Shown: one piece after another, positions 52,175-61,214 of the stretch
Layout: every line of letters begins with the position of its first letter
How positions within the stretch are numbered: the first letter of the stretch is position 1
Origin: CAYVAP01 sp964343195
GTDB lineage: Bacteria; Bacteroidota; Bacteroidia; J057
Length of the DNA stretch: 64,000 bases
Assembly: GCA_964343195.1 (NCBI GenBank)
Contig: CAYFIR010000002.1
Span: 107,770 to 171,769 of the forward strand
Direction of reading: 5' to 3'
The notes under the pieces: generated by a model
What the model saw: only the letters and a program-made list of their open reading frames with translations
Told to the model about the DNA's origin: nothing
The model's database searches: none
Position numbers and translations under genes: made by a program

Positions 52175-52258
52175 ACTACGAAGGGCGCAAAGGCCACAAA
52201 AAGAATACTCTTCGTGTTCTTTGCGAACTTCTTCGCGTCCTTTGTGGTCAAATTCTTC
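52175..52258. repeat. Inverted repeat of GCGCAAAGG / CCTTTGTGG words
   Basis: ACGAAGGGCGCAAAGGCCAC on the left and CTTTGCGAACTTCTTCGCGT plus CCTTTGTGG on the right form an imperfect hairpin. It ends seven bases before the MazG-like gene and encodes the low-complexity N-terminus of a rejected longer frame. Confidence 0.55.
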
Positions 52259-52264
52259 AAAACC

Positions 52265-52588
52265 ATGGTAGAAGACCTCATCCGCGATATCATCGCTTTT
52301 CGGGACGAAAGGGACTGGGCACAGTTCCACAACGGGAAGGACCTCAGCATCTGTCTGGCCGTCGAGGCCGCGGAATTACAGGAGTTATTTCTCTGGAAAA
52401 AGGCGGAGGAGGTCAATGAAGATCGCCTCAAAGAGGAACTCGCAGATGTCCTGATCTGCGCGCTCATGCTGGTAGAAAAATACGACCTCAGCCTGGAAGA
52501 CATCGTTCGTGCCAAGCTAAAACGTAACGCAGAGAAGTACCCCATCGAAAAAGCGAAGGGGAATGCGAAGAAGTATGATGAGTTGTGA
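52265..52588 (+). CDS. MazG-like nucleotide pyrophosphohydrolase
   Basis: A 107-residue all-alpha NTP pyrophosphatase of the RS21-C6/dCTPase branch. The start MVEDLIRDIIAFRDERDW at 52265 excludes 17 repeat-encoded codons. The metal-binding pattern is visible as LAVEAAELQELFLW (ExxE) and LKEELADVLICALML (ExxD), followed by NAEKYPIEKAKGN. These enzymes hydrolyse non-canonical or excess dNTPs to monophosphates. Intact, typical length. Confidence 0.92.
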   Translation: MVEDLIRDIIAFRDERDWAQFHNGKDLSICLAVEAAELQELFLWKKAEEVNEDRLKEELADVLICALMLVEKYDLSLEDIVRAKLKRNAEKYPIEKAKGNAKKYDEL

Positions 52589-52590
52589 GG

Positions 52591-52713
52591 GTAGGTTCGG
52601 AGTTCGGAGTTCGGAGTTCGGAGTTCAGAGTTCAGAGTTCAGAGTTCAGAGTTCAATAGTTTACGATGAAAGGACCAAAACCGCGAACTACGAACCAAAA
52701 ACTTCGAACTACC
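52591..52713. repeat. GGAGTTC/AGAGTTC heptamer hairpin between the MazG-like gene and smpB
   Basis: Four GGAGTTC and four AGAGTTC heptamers (52599-52654), then a loop with AGTTTACGATGA, then a right arm CGCGAACTACGAACC through ACTTCGAACTACCC. The last bases CTACCCTA include the TAG stop of smpB (minus strand), exactly as in the ggt element. The left edge GGGTAGG and right edge CTACCC are complementary. Confidence 0.85.
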
Positions 52714-53178
52714 CTAATAATCCCTCATCTGTCGATCCATCTCGCGCTTGGTGTCGCGTTCCTTGATGGAATCGCGTTTGTCATGTACTTTCTTGCCCCG
52801 GGCAAGGGAGATGATGAGTTTGGCGATGTTTTTATCGTTGAAGAACAGCTTGATGGGAATGATCGTATTCCCCTGCTGCTCAATGGCTTTGCGCAGTTTT
52901 TCGATCTCACGCTTTTTGAGAAGCAGCTTACGCTTACGGGTTGGAACATGGTTGTTGTAAGAACCCTGTTCATACTCCGCGATGTTCATGTTGATGATAA
53001 ATGCCTGGTCTTTTTCGACTGTCACATAGGCTTCCTGCAAGCTGGCTTTTCCGTGGCGCAATGACTTCACCTCTGTCCCAGTGAGAGACAACCCCGCTTC
53101 AAACTGCTCCAGCAGTTCATATTCAAATTTGGCCTTCCGATTGTGGACGACCGTCTCATTTCGGCTTTTTAGCGCCAT
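52714..53178 (-). CDS. smpB: SsrA-binding protein SmpB
   Basis: A 154-residue SmpB, which binds tmRNA and delivers it to stalled ribosomes. NRKAKFEYELLEQFEAGLSL, TGTEVKSLRHGKASLQEAYV, NMNIAEYEQGSYNNHVPTRK and RKLLLKKREIEKLRKAI are canonical, and the basic C-terminal tail (GKKVHDKRDSIKERDTKREM) is complete. tmRNA itself was not found in the window. Length and start match the family. Confidence 0.96.
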   Translation of the reverse strand: MALKSRNETVVHNRKAKFEYELLEQFEAGLSLTGTEVKSLRHGKASLQEAYVTVEKDQAFIINMNIAEYEQGSYNNHVPTRKRKLLLKKREIEKLRKAIEQQGNTIIPIKLFFNDKNIAKLIISLARGKKVHDKRDSIKERDTKREMDRQMRDY

Positions 53179-53319
53179 TTAGGAATGTTTTAATACAAGT
53201 TAAAAGTGGAAGATTGAATGTTTCCAGGGGGTGGTCAACGGCTCCGGTTAAAACACATTCTTCGCCCCATTTCAATCTTCATTCCGGCAAGTTAAAGCAA
53301 AACCTGTAACAATGGTTCA

Positions 53320-54009
53320 TCAGGCCCCATTTTCAACCTTCTCAGGCTCCAATACCATCACGTTTTGGGCCACATTGCCACTGATGATAAAGACATTCCC
53401 ATCTATTTCAAGCTGAAGGGAGTTGTCAAAGGCCAGTCGATCCAGGACTTTCACCTCCTGCTCCAGGATCAACCCAACGGTATCGAGGTATTGCAGGAAG
53501 TCCTGATCAGAACGTCTCACCCCCGCAATAGTTACCATTTGCCCCGATTCAATGTCTGACAGGGGAAAAATTTCACGGGTCTCAATGATGCCATCTTCAT
53601 TGGGGATGGGGTCGCCGTGGGGATCGTATTTGGGATGACCCAGGAACTGATCTATCGCCCGGATCAACTCGGGAGAATCCACATGTTCCAATTGCTCGGC
53701 AACTTCATGAATCTTATCCCAGGAAAAGTTTAATACTTCCACCAAAAAAACTTCCCACAGTCTGTGCTTCCGCACGATACGAAGTGCGATTTTTCGTCCC
53801 TCATCCGTTAGGGTAACCCCCTTGTACTTGGTATAATTTACAAGTGCTTCAGGCTCACGGTTGCTAAGTTTTTGTACCATGTCGGTAACTGAAGCTGGAC
53901 TGGTACCCAATTCTTTGGCGATTGTGTTGGTCGAAACCGGCTTGCCATTGCCAGAGTGCCTGTGGATGCACTTGAGGTAATTTTCTTCGGTTTCTGTGTG
54001 TCGCTTCAT
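53320..54009 (-). CDS. DtxR/MntR-family metal-dependent repressor
   Basis: A 229-residue regulator. The N-terminal winged helix (TETEENYLKCIHRHSGNGKP; TNTIAKELGTSPASVTDMVQ) recognises DNA. The dimerisation/metal domain carries the usual metal ligands in LRIVRKHRLWEVFLVEVL and VAEQLEHVDSPELIRAIDQF, and the C-terminal 75 residues (GQMVTIAGVRRSDQDFLQYL) form an SH3/FeoA-like domain. It represses manganese or iron uptake genes when metal is plentiful. No transporter gene is adjacent. A good promoter lies just upstream. Confidence 0.93.
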   Translation of the reverse strand: MKRHTETEENYLKCIHRHSGNGKPVSTNTIAKELGTSPASVTDMVQKLSNREPEALVNYTKYKGVTLTDEGRKIALRIVRKHRLWEVFLVEVLNFSWDKIHEVAEQLEHVDSPELIRAIDQFLGHPKYDPHGDPIPNEDGIIETREIFPLSDIESGQMVTIAGVRRSDQDFLQYLDTVGLILEQEVKVLDRLAFDNSLQLEIDGNVFIISGNVAQNVMVLEPEKVENGA

Positions 54010-54014
54010 GTGTG

Positions 54015-54043
54015 CAAAAATAAAGAAATTTACAGCGCCTCAA
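54015..54043 (-). promoter_or_regulatory. Bacteroidota-type promoter of the DtxR-like gene
   Basis: On the minus strand TTG (54043-54041) is followed after 18 bases by TATTTTTG (54022-54015), matching TTG-N-TAnnTTTG. The ATG is six bases further, so the leader is very short. Confidence 0.65.
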
Positions 54044-54121
54044 GCCAATTGTACGTTATTGAATTAATTCTTCTAATTTCCCATAAGCTTACGCCCCGCG
54101 ATTCATTCCGACTCTCAACCT

Positions 54122-57100
54122 ATGAACAGTTCTACTCTGCGCCGCTTTGGGCTAATGATTTCCCTGATCGGGATCATCGTGACTGTCCCCTTCTGGCTGC
54201 CCGCCCTACAGCAGGAAAAGCTTTGGAATATTCCTGATCCACAGCTGAATATGAGTGCCCTACGGATTATCCCCAATCAGGGCCAGTGGGATGAACAGGC
54301 TGCCTATCGCATACGCCTGCGGGGGGGAAACGTTTGGCTGGAGCAACAGGCTTTTACCTATCACTTCTTTGATTTTCCTGAAGATCACGGAGTTCCACAC
54401 GCTCATCACGGCGAAGGAAGCCAACGAGAATTGGGCCATGTGTTCAAAGCCCACTTTGTTGGGAGTCAGGCTGATGCCAGCATCGACCCAGGACTGATTT
54501 ACCCTGAGTACCACAACTATTTTCTTGGAAATGATCCTCAAAAATGGGCCAGCAAGGTTCCACTATATGGCTTGGTCACCTATCGTGACCTGTATGCTGA
54601 TGTAGACCTGCGCGTGTACGGCATTGGGGACAACATGAAGTATGAATTTGTAGTGGCGGCAGGTGCGGATCCAGATCTTATTCGGGTAGCCTACGAAGGG
54701 ATTCAGCCTGAGCTGACGGAAGAAGGAGAATTGGTATTCACCACCTCAATACGGACGCTGAGGGAACAGCCCCCACTCGTTTACCAGGAGATCAACGGAA
54801 AAAAGGAACTCGTGGAAGCTCGCTTCCGACTGGAGAAAAACGTCGTATCCTATGAATTTCCGGATGGATACGATGCATCCCACCCCCTGATCATCGATCC
54901 TACGCTGGTCTTTTCTACCTACACTGGTTCCTTTTCTGACAACTGGGGCTTTACTGCCACCTATGATACTGCTGGTCATGCCTATGGGGGAGGTATCCAG
55001 TTCGGTCCCACCTCGGGATCGGGGTATCCTACGACAGTCGGTGCTTATGATCAGGGATTTAACGGCGGCCAGACGGATGTCACGGTAGCCAAGTTTTCCC
55101 CCAATGGCAATCAGATGCTGTATTCATCCTTTATCGGGGGAAGCAATGCTGACCAGCCCCACTCCATGATTGTCAATAGCCAGAATCAGTTGATCATCAT
55201 GGGCCGCACCAATTCGACTAACTTCCCTGCGATCAACGGATTCGATACCAATCCAGGGGGCAACTTTGATATTTTTGTGGCGAGAATGAGCGAAGATGGA
55301 ACTGCCCTGCTCAACTCCACCTTTTTAGGTGGTTCAGGTGACGATGGCGTAAATGGTTCTCCAACCAGTTCCACTTACACGGCGACCAAATATAATTATG
55401 GGGATGACTCCCGAGGGGAGGTAATCGTTGATGAGCAGGACTTTGTCTATGTAGCCGCTCCAACCCAATCCACCGACTTCCCGGTTAGCCCGGGAGCGTT
55501 TCAGACCAACTATGCCAATAACCAAGATGGGGTGGTCATCAAACTTTCCCCGGATCTGACCACCCGCTCGTGGGCCACCTACTTTGGCGGCTCTAACGCA
55601 GATGCCATCCACACGCTAAAACTTGACGCCAACCACAACGTCTATATCGCCGGAGGAAGTAATAGTGCTCTTCCCACTACAGGTGGCGCCATATTTGGCA
55701 ATCTTCAGGGAAACACCGACGGATTCATTGCCCGACTAAGTGCCAATGGTTCTGCCCTTCAACGGTGTACTTACCTTGGAACTTCTGCCTACGATCAGGT
55801 CTATCTGATGGATATTGATGAGGATGGCGACGTGTATGTCGTAGGCCAAACCCTGGGCAACTTTCCCGTCATCAGCCCAGCTTCAGGTCAGGTCTATGAG
55901 GACAACAATGCGCCTCAGTTTGTGACCAAGATGAACCCCAACCTGACCAACATCATTTTCTCCACCACATTCGGGACGGCAAATGCCAACTTCCCCAACA
56001 TTTCTCCAACTGCATTTTTGGTGGATGTATGTGACAACCTCTACATAACCGGGTGGGGAGGCGCAACCAATTCCGTTACGGGCTCACCAAACCAGGGTAA
56101 TACCAACAACATGCCCCTGACCAATGATGCCTATGACAGCAGCACCGATGGGAGTGATTTTTATCTGATAGTGCTCGACCGGGATGCACAGAACCTTGTG
56201 TATGGCAGCTATTTCGGGTCGCAACAGGTAGCCGACCACGTGGATGGGGGTACCTCACGATTTGACAAAACAGGGGTTGTGTACCATGCTGTGTGTGCAG
56301 GATGTGGGGGATCCTCCACATTTCCAACCACTCCAGGTGTAGTCAGCACGACCAATAACAGCACCAACTGTAACCTGGCAGTTTTCAAACTGGCCTTTGA
56401 CCTCGCAGGTGTTGAAGCAGAATTTACCCCTCTGGATGCAAATGGCCAGCCCATTGTTTCCATCGAAGGGTGTGCCCCCCTTTTCGTAGACTTTGAAAAC
56501 GATAGCTACGAGGGTGCCACTCCGACCAACGTCTCCTACTTCTGGGATTTCGGGGTAAATGGAGATAATTCCACAGACTACGAACCGACCTACCTGTATG
56601 AACAGGCTGGTGTCTACGAGGTCATGCTGATCATCACCGACTCCGCCAGTTGCAACATTTCTGACACTACTTTCAGGACGATTACCGTAGTCCCACCACC
56701 AGATGTGGACGCCGGCCCCGATCAAACTACCTGTCCGGGAGATACCATTACCCTGCTATCGCAGACCAGTGCTTCAGCATATCAGTGGAGTCCATCCGCA
56801 TTTGTAATTGGTGACCCCAATCAGGCTCAGGTAGAGGTTTTCGTACCGTCTACCATTGATTTCATCCTGACCATTACGGATAGCGTGGGGTGTACCGCTT
56901 CGGACACCGTCAGGATTTCCACAGAAAATGCCCTTACGGTCATTGCCGATGAGGATTTGGAAATCTGCCGGGGAGGATCTGCACAGCTCGGAGTCAGTGT
57001 CTCGGGCAATCGAGGTCCGATCACCTCCTACCTGTGGACCAGCGTCCCAGCAGGTGCACAAATCTCCGACCCGACCATTCCCGACCCACTAGTCGTGGAC

Positions 57101-58591
57101 CTTGATACCACCACCCTGTTCATCATTCAGGTAGAAGATTCCCTGGGGTGTACAGGGACCGATACCATTGAAATTGCGGTATATGAGGTATTTACCCTCG
57201 AGGATACCTTCCTCTGCCGTGGAGATAGCCTGGAGATCCTTACGTCCAATGGGGTCAGCTTTACCTGGTCACCTGATGACGGCACTATTAGCGCGACAGA
57301 TATCGCCAGCCCGACCGTTTGGCCTACTCAGACTTCGACCTATACCGTAGAGGCGACCAGTATCGATGGCTGTATCAGCATCAAAGACGTGGTGGTAGAA
57401 GTGCTGGATCTTCCAACAGCCGAAGCCGGCGATGATGCTGAATACTGTATCGGAGGCAGCACCCAACTTTCCGGTACGGGTGGCATCGGATTCCAGTGGA
57501 CTCCTGACCTGACCCTGTCAGACGATACCATTTTCAATCCGGTTGCCAATCCGGATTCCACTACACGGTTCTTCCTGACTGTGACCGACTCCGCGGGATG
57601 TCAGGATACAGATTCCGTATTGGTGACCGTACACCCGCTGCCCAATATAGATGCCGGCGAGGACCAGACCATTTGCGAGCAGGATACTGCCCAGCTAAAC
57701 GCATCTGGTGGGATTACATATGAATGGAGTCCCGTTATTGGCCTTTCCAATCCCTCCATCGCCAATCCCAGTGCCTTCCCAACTGATACCATTAGCTACA
57801 TTGTGAATGCGCTCGATGAAAATAGCTGTCAGAACAGCGATACCGTAACCATTTTTGTGGCTCCCAAACCGATAACTGATGTGTCAGGCATCAACCTGTG
57901 CACCGAAGAATATATTGAGCTGACAGCTACTGGTGGAGAAAGCTATATCTGGAACACAGGAGATACCAGTTCGGTCATTCAGGTTAATCCAACTACTTCG
58001 ACGACCTACACCGTAACCGCTGTTGTAGGGCAATGTGTGGGCTTCCCGGACACCATTACCGTTGATGCTGCCTTTGGTTACCCCACCGCTGCATTCCAGC
58101 TAGACCTGACCAATACCTTTGCTCCACAATCTGTCCCTACGCTTAACCTCTCTTCCGGGGCCATTGGATATCAATGGGATCCTGACTTTGGAAATCCAAC
58201 GGATCAATTTGAGCCGGTATTTGGTTACCCTGGTGCTGGCACCTACACAGTCGAGCTCATAGCCCTGTCAGAAGGAGGGTGTGCCGATACAGCCACTCAG
58301 ACTTTCACGTTGGAAAATGTCGTCTTACTGGTTCCCTCGGCCTTTACTCCCAACCTCGATGACATCAATGACTATTTCCTGGTTGGACACTATGGCATCC
58401 AGCAATTTGACATCAAAATTTACAGCCGCTGGGGCATGATTGTGTACGAATCAGACGATCCTGACTTTGAGTGGAATGGAGACTACAAAGGCCAGCCAGC
58501 CCCGGAAGGAGTGTATGTGTACGTTGTGAGGGCCACAGGGGAAAATTTGCAACAATATCTTGAGCGCGGAACAGTCACACTGGTGAGGTAG
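54122..58591 (+). CDS. Giant DUF7948/SBBP/PKD surface protein with type B T9SS domain
   Basis: A 1489-residue exported protein. A hydrophobic segment near the start (MISLIGIIVTVPFWLPAL) acts as signal. Residues 40-260 form the DUF7948 domain (IIPNQGQWDEQAAYRIRLRG; HNYFLGNDPQKWASKVPLYG). An SBBP-type beta-propeller region follows (about 260-750; recurring FxSTFLGGSGDDG, YFGGSNADAIHTL, DxNHNVYIAGG). A PKD domain (SYFWDFGVNGDNS), then six or seven Ig-like repeats of the type 'DAGxDxTxCxGxxxxL.A.GG..YxWSP' and a type B CTD (VPSAFTPNLDDINDYFLVGH) complete it. Likely a surface adhesin or gliding-related protein. Confidence 0.92.
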   Translation: MNSSTLRRFGLMISLIGIIVTVPFWLPALQQEKLWNIPDPQLNMSALRIIPNQGQWDEQAAYRIRLRGGNVWLEQQAFTYHFFDFPEDHGVPHAHHGEGSQRELGHVFKAHFVGSQADASIDPGLIYPEYHNYFLGNDPQKWASKVPLYGLVTYRDLYADVDLRVYGIGDNMKYEFVVAAGADPDLIRVAYEGIQPELTEEGELVFTTSIRTLREQPPLVYQEINGKKELVEARFRLEKNVVSYEFPDGYDASHPLIIDPTLVFSTYTGSFSDNWGFTATYDTAGHAYGGGIQFGPTSGSGYPTTVGAYDQGFNGGQTDVTVAKFSPNGNQMLYSSFIGGSNADQPHSMIVNSQNQLIIMGRTNSTNFPAINGFDTNPGGNFDIFVARMSEDGTALLNSTFLGGSGDDGVNGSPTSSTYTATKYNYGDDSRGEVIVDEQDFVYVAAPTQSTDFPVSPGAFQTNYANNQDGVVIKLSPDLTTRSWATYFGGSNADAIHTLKLDANHNVYIAGGSNSALPTTGGAIFGNLQGNTDGFIARLSANGSALQRCTYLGTSAYDQVYLMDIDEDGDVYVVGQTLGNFPVISPASGQVYEDNNAPQFVTKMNPNLTNIIFSTTFGTANANFPNISPTAFLVDVCDNLYITGWGGATNSVTGSPNQGNTNNMPLTNDAYDSSTDGSDFYLIVLDRDAQNLVYGSYFGSQQVADHVDGGTSRFDKTGVVYHAVCAGCGGSSTFPTTPGVVSTTNNSTNCNLAVFKLAFDLAGVEAEFTPLDANGQPIVSIEGCAPLFVDFENDSYEGATPTNVSYFWDFGVNGDNSTDYEPTYLYEQAGVYEVMLIITDSASCNISDTTFRTITVVPPPDVDAGPDQTTCPGDTITLLSQTSASAYQWSPSAFVIGDPNQAQVEVFVPSTIDFILTITDSVGCTASDTVRISTENALTVIADEDLEICRGGSAQLGVSVSGNRGPITSYLWTSVPAGAQISDPTIPDPLVVDLDTTTLFIIQVEDSLGCTGTDTIEIAVYEVFTLEDTFLCRGDSLEILTSNGVSFTWSPDDGTISATDIASPTVWPTQTSTYTVEATSIDGCISIKDVVVEVLDLPTAEAGDDAEYCIGGSTQLSGTGGIGFQWTPDLTLSDDTIFNPVANPDSTTRFFLTVTDSAGCQDTDSVLVTVHPLPNIDAGEDQTICEQDTAQLNASGGITYEWSPVIGLSNPSIANPSAFPTDTISYIVNALDENSCQNSDTVTIFVAPKPITDVSGINLCTEEYIELTATGGESYIWNTGDTSSVIQVNPTTSTTYTVTAVVGQCVGFPDTITVDAAFGYPTAAFQLDLTNTFAPQSVPTLNLSSGAIGYQWDPDFGNPTDQFEPVFGYPGAGTYTVELIALSEGGCADTATQTFTLENVVLLVPSAFTPNLDDINDYFLVGHYGIQQFDIKIYSRWGMIVYESDDPDFEWNGDYKGQPAPEGVYVYVVRATGENLQQYLERGTVTLVR

Positions 58592-58605
58592 TTATGGTTT
58601 TAAAC

Positions 58606-58626
58606 CCTTCTCGTAAAGCGAGAAGG
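58606..58626 (+). terminator. Hairpin after the DUF7948 protein gene
   Basis: CCTTCTCG and CGAGAAGG form a perfect 8-bp stem with loop TAAAG, 14 bases past the stop. No T-run follows, so termination is uncertain. Confidence 0.4.
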
Positions 58627-58656
58627 TATTAAATGCCCACGTCTGAGATTTTTCGT

Positions 58657-58664
58657 TATTTTTG
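58657..58664 (+). promoter_or_regulatory. -7 element of ffh
   Basis: TATTTTTG followed by TGG matches the strong Bacteroidota consensus TAnnTTTG. It lies 28 bases before the ffh start. A matching TTG upstream is not obvious. Confidence 0.5.
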
Positions 58665-58691
58665 TGGTTCTAAAAAACAGATCGAGCCTAC

Positions 58692-60044
58692 ATGTTTGAC
58701 AATCTTCAATCCAATATAGAGCAGGCATTCAAAAACCTGCGTGGTCAAGGCAAAATCACCGAGATCAACATCGCTGATACCCTGAAAGAAATCCGCCGGG
58801 CACTAATTGACGCGGACGTTAACTATAAAGTAGCCAAGGACTTTACTGCCAAGGTTAGGGAAGAGGCGCTGGGACGCGACGTGCTGATTGCCGTTTCTCC
58901 AGGTCAGTTGATGGTAAAAATCGTCCATGAAGAACTGACGAAGCTGATGGGCGGTAGCAATGAGGAAGTCAACATAGCCAAAAATCCTCCTACTGTCATC
59001 CTGATTTCTGGCCTTCAGGGTTCTGGTAAAACCACACTGACCGGTAAACTGGGTAAATACTTCAAAGGCAAAGGCAAGAATCCACTGCTGGTAGCTTGTG
59101 ACGTTTACCGCCCCGCAGCGATTAACCAGCTTTCCGTGGTTGGAGAGCAAACTGAGGTCGATGTATACAAAGAAGAAGGCAACAAGAATCCCGTAGAAAT
59201 CGCTGTCAACGGCATCAAGCATGCCAAGAAGCTCGGGAAAGACCTCGTAATTGTCGATACGGCTGGCCGTCTGGCTATCGATGAAGAAATGATGGTAGAG
59301 ATTGAAACCATCAAGTCCACCATCAAGCCCGATGAGACCCTATTTGTCGTGGACTCCATGACAGGGCAGGACGCCGTGAACACCGCCAAGGCCTTTAACG
59401 ACCGCCTGAATTTCGATGGTGTGGTGCTGACCAAACTGGATGGTGATACCCGTGGTGGAGCCGCAATCTCTATCCGCTCTGTCGTGGATAAGCCGATCAA
59501 GTTTATCTCCTCTGGTGAAAAACTGGAAGACCTTGACCTATTCCACCCTGAACGGATGGCATCCCGGATACTGGGAATGGGTGACGTTTTGACCCTGGTT
59601 CAAAAGGCACAGGCACAGTTTGATCAGGATGAGGCCGAACGTATTTCCAAGAAGATCCGCAAAAACGAACTGGACTTTGAGGATTTCCTCTCCCAGATCC
59701 AGGCCATCAAGAAGATGGGTAACCTCAAGGATCTGATCGGCATGATTCCCGGTATGGGAAAAATGCTGCGCGATGTGGACATCGAGGATGATGCTTTCAA
59801 ACACATTGAAGCGATCATTTACTCCATGACCAAAGAAGAGCGCTCCAAGCCTCAGATTATAAATGGTTCCCGCAAAAAGCGCATCGCCAACGGGGCCGGG
59901 CGCTCAGTACGTGAAGTAAATGACCTGCTGACTCAGTTCAAGAACATGCAGAAAGCCATGAAGAAAATGAACAAGATGCAGGGCAAAGGAGGTCGTGCTT
60001 CCCGTGCCATGATGAATCAGATGCGCATGGGTGGACGCCGATAG
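58692..60044 (+). CDS. ffh: Signal recognition particle GTPase Ffh
   Basis: A 450-residue SRP54 homologue that targets nascent membrane proteins. The N domain begins NLQSNIEQAFKNLRGQGKIT. G-domain motifs are GLQGSGKTTLTGKLG (G1, near 112), DVYRPAAINQL, LVIVDTAGRLAIDEE and TKLDGDTRGGAAISI. The C-terminal M domain is methionine-rich (GMIPGMGKMLRDVDIEDD; MMNQMRMGGRR) and binds 4.5S RNA. Complete and of normal length. 4.5S RNA was not found in the window. Confidence 0.97.
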   Translation: MFDNLQSNIEQAFKNLRGQGKITEINIADTLKEIRRALIDADVNYKVAKDFTAKVREEALGRDVLIAVSPGQLMVKIVHEELTKLMGGSNEEVNIAKNPPTVILISGLQGSGKTTLTGKLGKYFKGKGKNPLLVACDVYRPAAINQLSVVGEQTEVDVYKEEGNKNPVEIAVNGIKHAKKLGKDLVIVDTAGRLAIDEEMMVEIETIKSTIKPDETLFVVDSMTGQDAVNTAKAFNDRLNFDGVVLTKLDGDTRGGAAISIRSVVDKPIKFISSGEKLEDLDLFHPERMASRILGMGDVLTLVQKAQAQFDQDEAERISKKIRKNELDFEDFLSQIQAIKKMGNLKDLIGMIPGMGKMLRDVDIEDDAFKHIEAIIYSMTKEERSKPQIINGSRKKRIANGAGRSVREVNDLLTQFKNMQKAMKKMNKMQGKGGRASRAMMNQMRMGGRR

Positions 60045-60052
60045 AGAAGAAT

Positions 60053-60116
60053 TTTTGATTCGTGGTTCGTGATTTGTAATTACATTACGAATCACGAATT
60101 TTTTAATTGCGAATTA
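60053..60116. repeat. GATTCGT-type hairpin between ffh and the SRAP gene
   Basis: TTTTTGATTCGTGGTTCGTG onward (60053-60080) pairs with ATTACGAATCACGAATTTTT onward (60084-60116); the loop is only TAC. It starts eight bases after the ffh stop and ends three bases before the next start codon. Same word family as 36006-36068. Confidence 0.75.
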
Positions 60117-60119
60117 CTC

Positions 60120-60797
60120 ATGTGCGGGCGCTATACCTTTACCAAAACTCCCAAACCTGAAGAAGTCCTTCAGCCAGAGCAGGGATCCCTCCCTTTGGCC
60201 CCGCGTTACAACATAGCTCCGAGTCAATTGTGTCTCATAAAAGCCATTGGTGAGCCTCAGCGGTATCAGTTTTTCCGCTGGGGCCTCGTGCCTTTCTGGG
60301 CCAGGGATCCGAAGATTGGCTATAAGATGATCAATGCCCGAAGTGAGACAGTTCTTGAAAAACCAGCCTTCCGAGAGGGTATTCGCCACCGGCGCTGCCT
60401 GATTCCAGCGGACGGATTTTATGAATGGAAAAAGACAGGAAAAAGTAAACAGCCTTACAGGATTACCCTGAACCAGGGACAACCATTTCACTTTGCCGGC
60501 CTCACCGAAAGCTGGAAAACACCTGCTGGCGATCAGCTAGAGACTTTCACCATCCTGACCATTGAGCCAAATGACCTAATGAAAGACATCCATGATCGGA
60601 TGCCCGTGATCCTGAATCCAGAAGAGGAATTAGGCTGGCTGGACTCCCAACAGGATGCTGAGACACTTGTCAGGTCACTTCGCCCCTACCCTGCTGACCA
60701 AATGAATGCCTATGCTGTCAGTGCAGCGGTAGGGAATGTCCGGAATGATAGCCCCTCGCTTATCGAACCAACCGGATTCACGGGAACCCTGTTTTAA
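60120..60797 (+). CDS. SOS response-associated peptidase (SRAP; HMCES/YedK)
   Basis: A 225-residue SRAP protein. The start at 60120 is decided by MCGRYTF: Cys2 must become N-terminal to crosslink abasic sites in single-stranded DNA. The other active-site elements are INARSETV (Asn), PADGFYEWKKTG (Glu) and IHDRMPVIL (His). It forms a stable thiazolidine link with abasic DNA and protects it from breakage. The longer in-frame ORF begins inside a repeat hairpin and is rejected. Confidence 0.95.
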   Translation: MCGRYTFTKTPKPEEVLQPEQGSLPLAPRYNIAPSQLCLIKAIGEPQRYQFFRWGLVPFWARDPKIGYKMINARSETVLEKPAFREGIRHRRCLIPADGFYEWKKTGKSKQPYRITLNQGQPFHFAGLTESWKTPAGDQLETFTILTIEPNDLMKDIHDRMPVILNPEEELGWLDSQQDAETLVRSLRPYPADQMNAYAVSAAVGNVRNDSPSLIEPTGFTGTLF

Positions 60798-61181
60798 CTG
60801 ACGGTTTCAATTTTTACCATAGCCAGATCTTGTGAAGGTAGAGCATTAATTTGCTTTTGAGCCTTACATTTTATTATTTATACCCAAGACGAAATTTACT
60901 CATAATAAAATAGTGTCCGCTTTCATCCCAACCACAGAAAGTTACATGTGAAGCCGTTTACAGTCATTGATGAGCCAATTAAGCGAGATTGAAAGACAAC
61001 TGACCTGGAGCCTCAAACCACACCTCGTGAAGATTTATTCATTGGCCGCCTAACACAATCAATTTCGACTTTTTTAGTTGTTGATGACCTGTTAAACCCC
61101 ACTGTTTTCTTTTTGGACTATTACACCACCCGGCGGACCTTGGCCATTGGCCTGATTTTACTACTTTCTCCATTAAACTAT
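60798..61181 (+). other. 384-bp gene-free region, possibly carrying a small RNA
   Basis: No ORF with coding character lies between the SRAP stop and the strong terminator at 61182. AT-rich stretches near 60850-60910 (ACATTTTATTATTTATACCC) could hold a promoter, but no clean TTG/TAnnTTTG pair is seen. A terminator at the 3' edge without a gene before it suggests an unannotated transcript. A leader or attenuator of ligA is the alternative. Confidence 0.35.
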
Positions 61182-61214
61182 GGGCGCGTACCTCGGTGTA
61201 TGCGCCCTTTTTTT
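61182..61214 (+). terminator. Strong intrinsic terminator upstream of ligA
   Basis: GGGCGCGTAC pairs with GTATGCGCCC (10 bp, one G-U) around CTCGGT, followed by seven T. It lies 86 bases before the ligA start chosen here, and within the in-frame N-terminal extension to 61180, which is therefore rejected. Confidence 0.85.

Noticed and set aside
58592..61181. 4.5S RNA or tmRNA near ffh/smpB
   Set aside because: No GGAAGCAGC-type tetraloop region or tmRNA tag reading frame was seen in the gaps around these genes.
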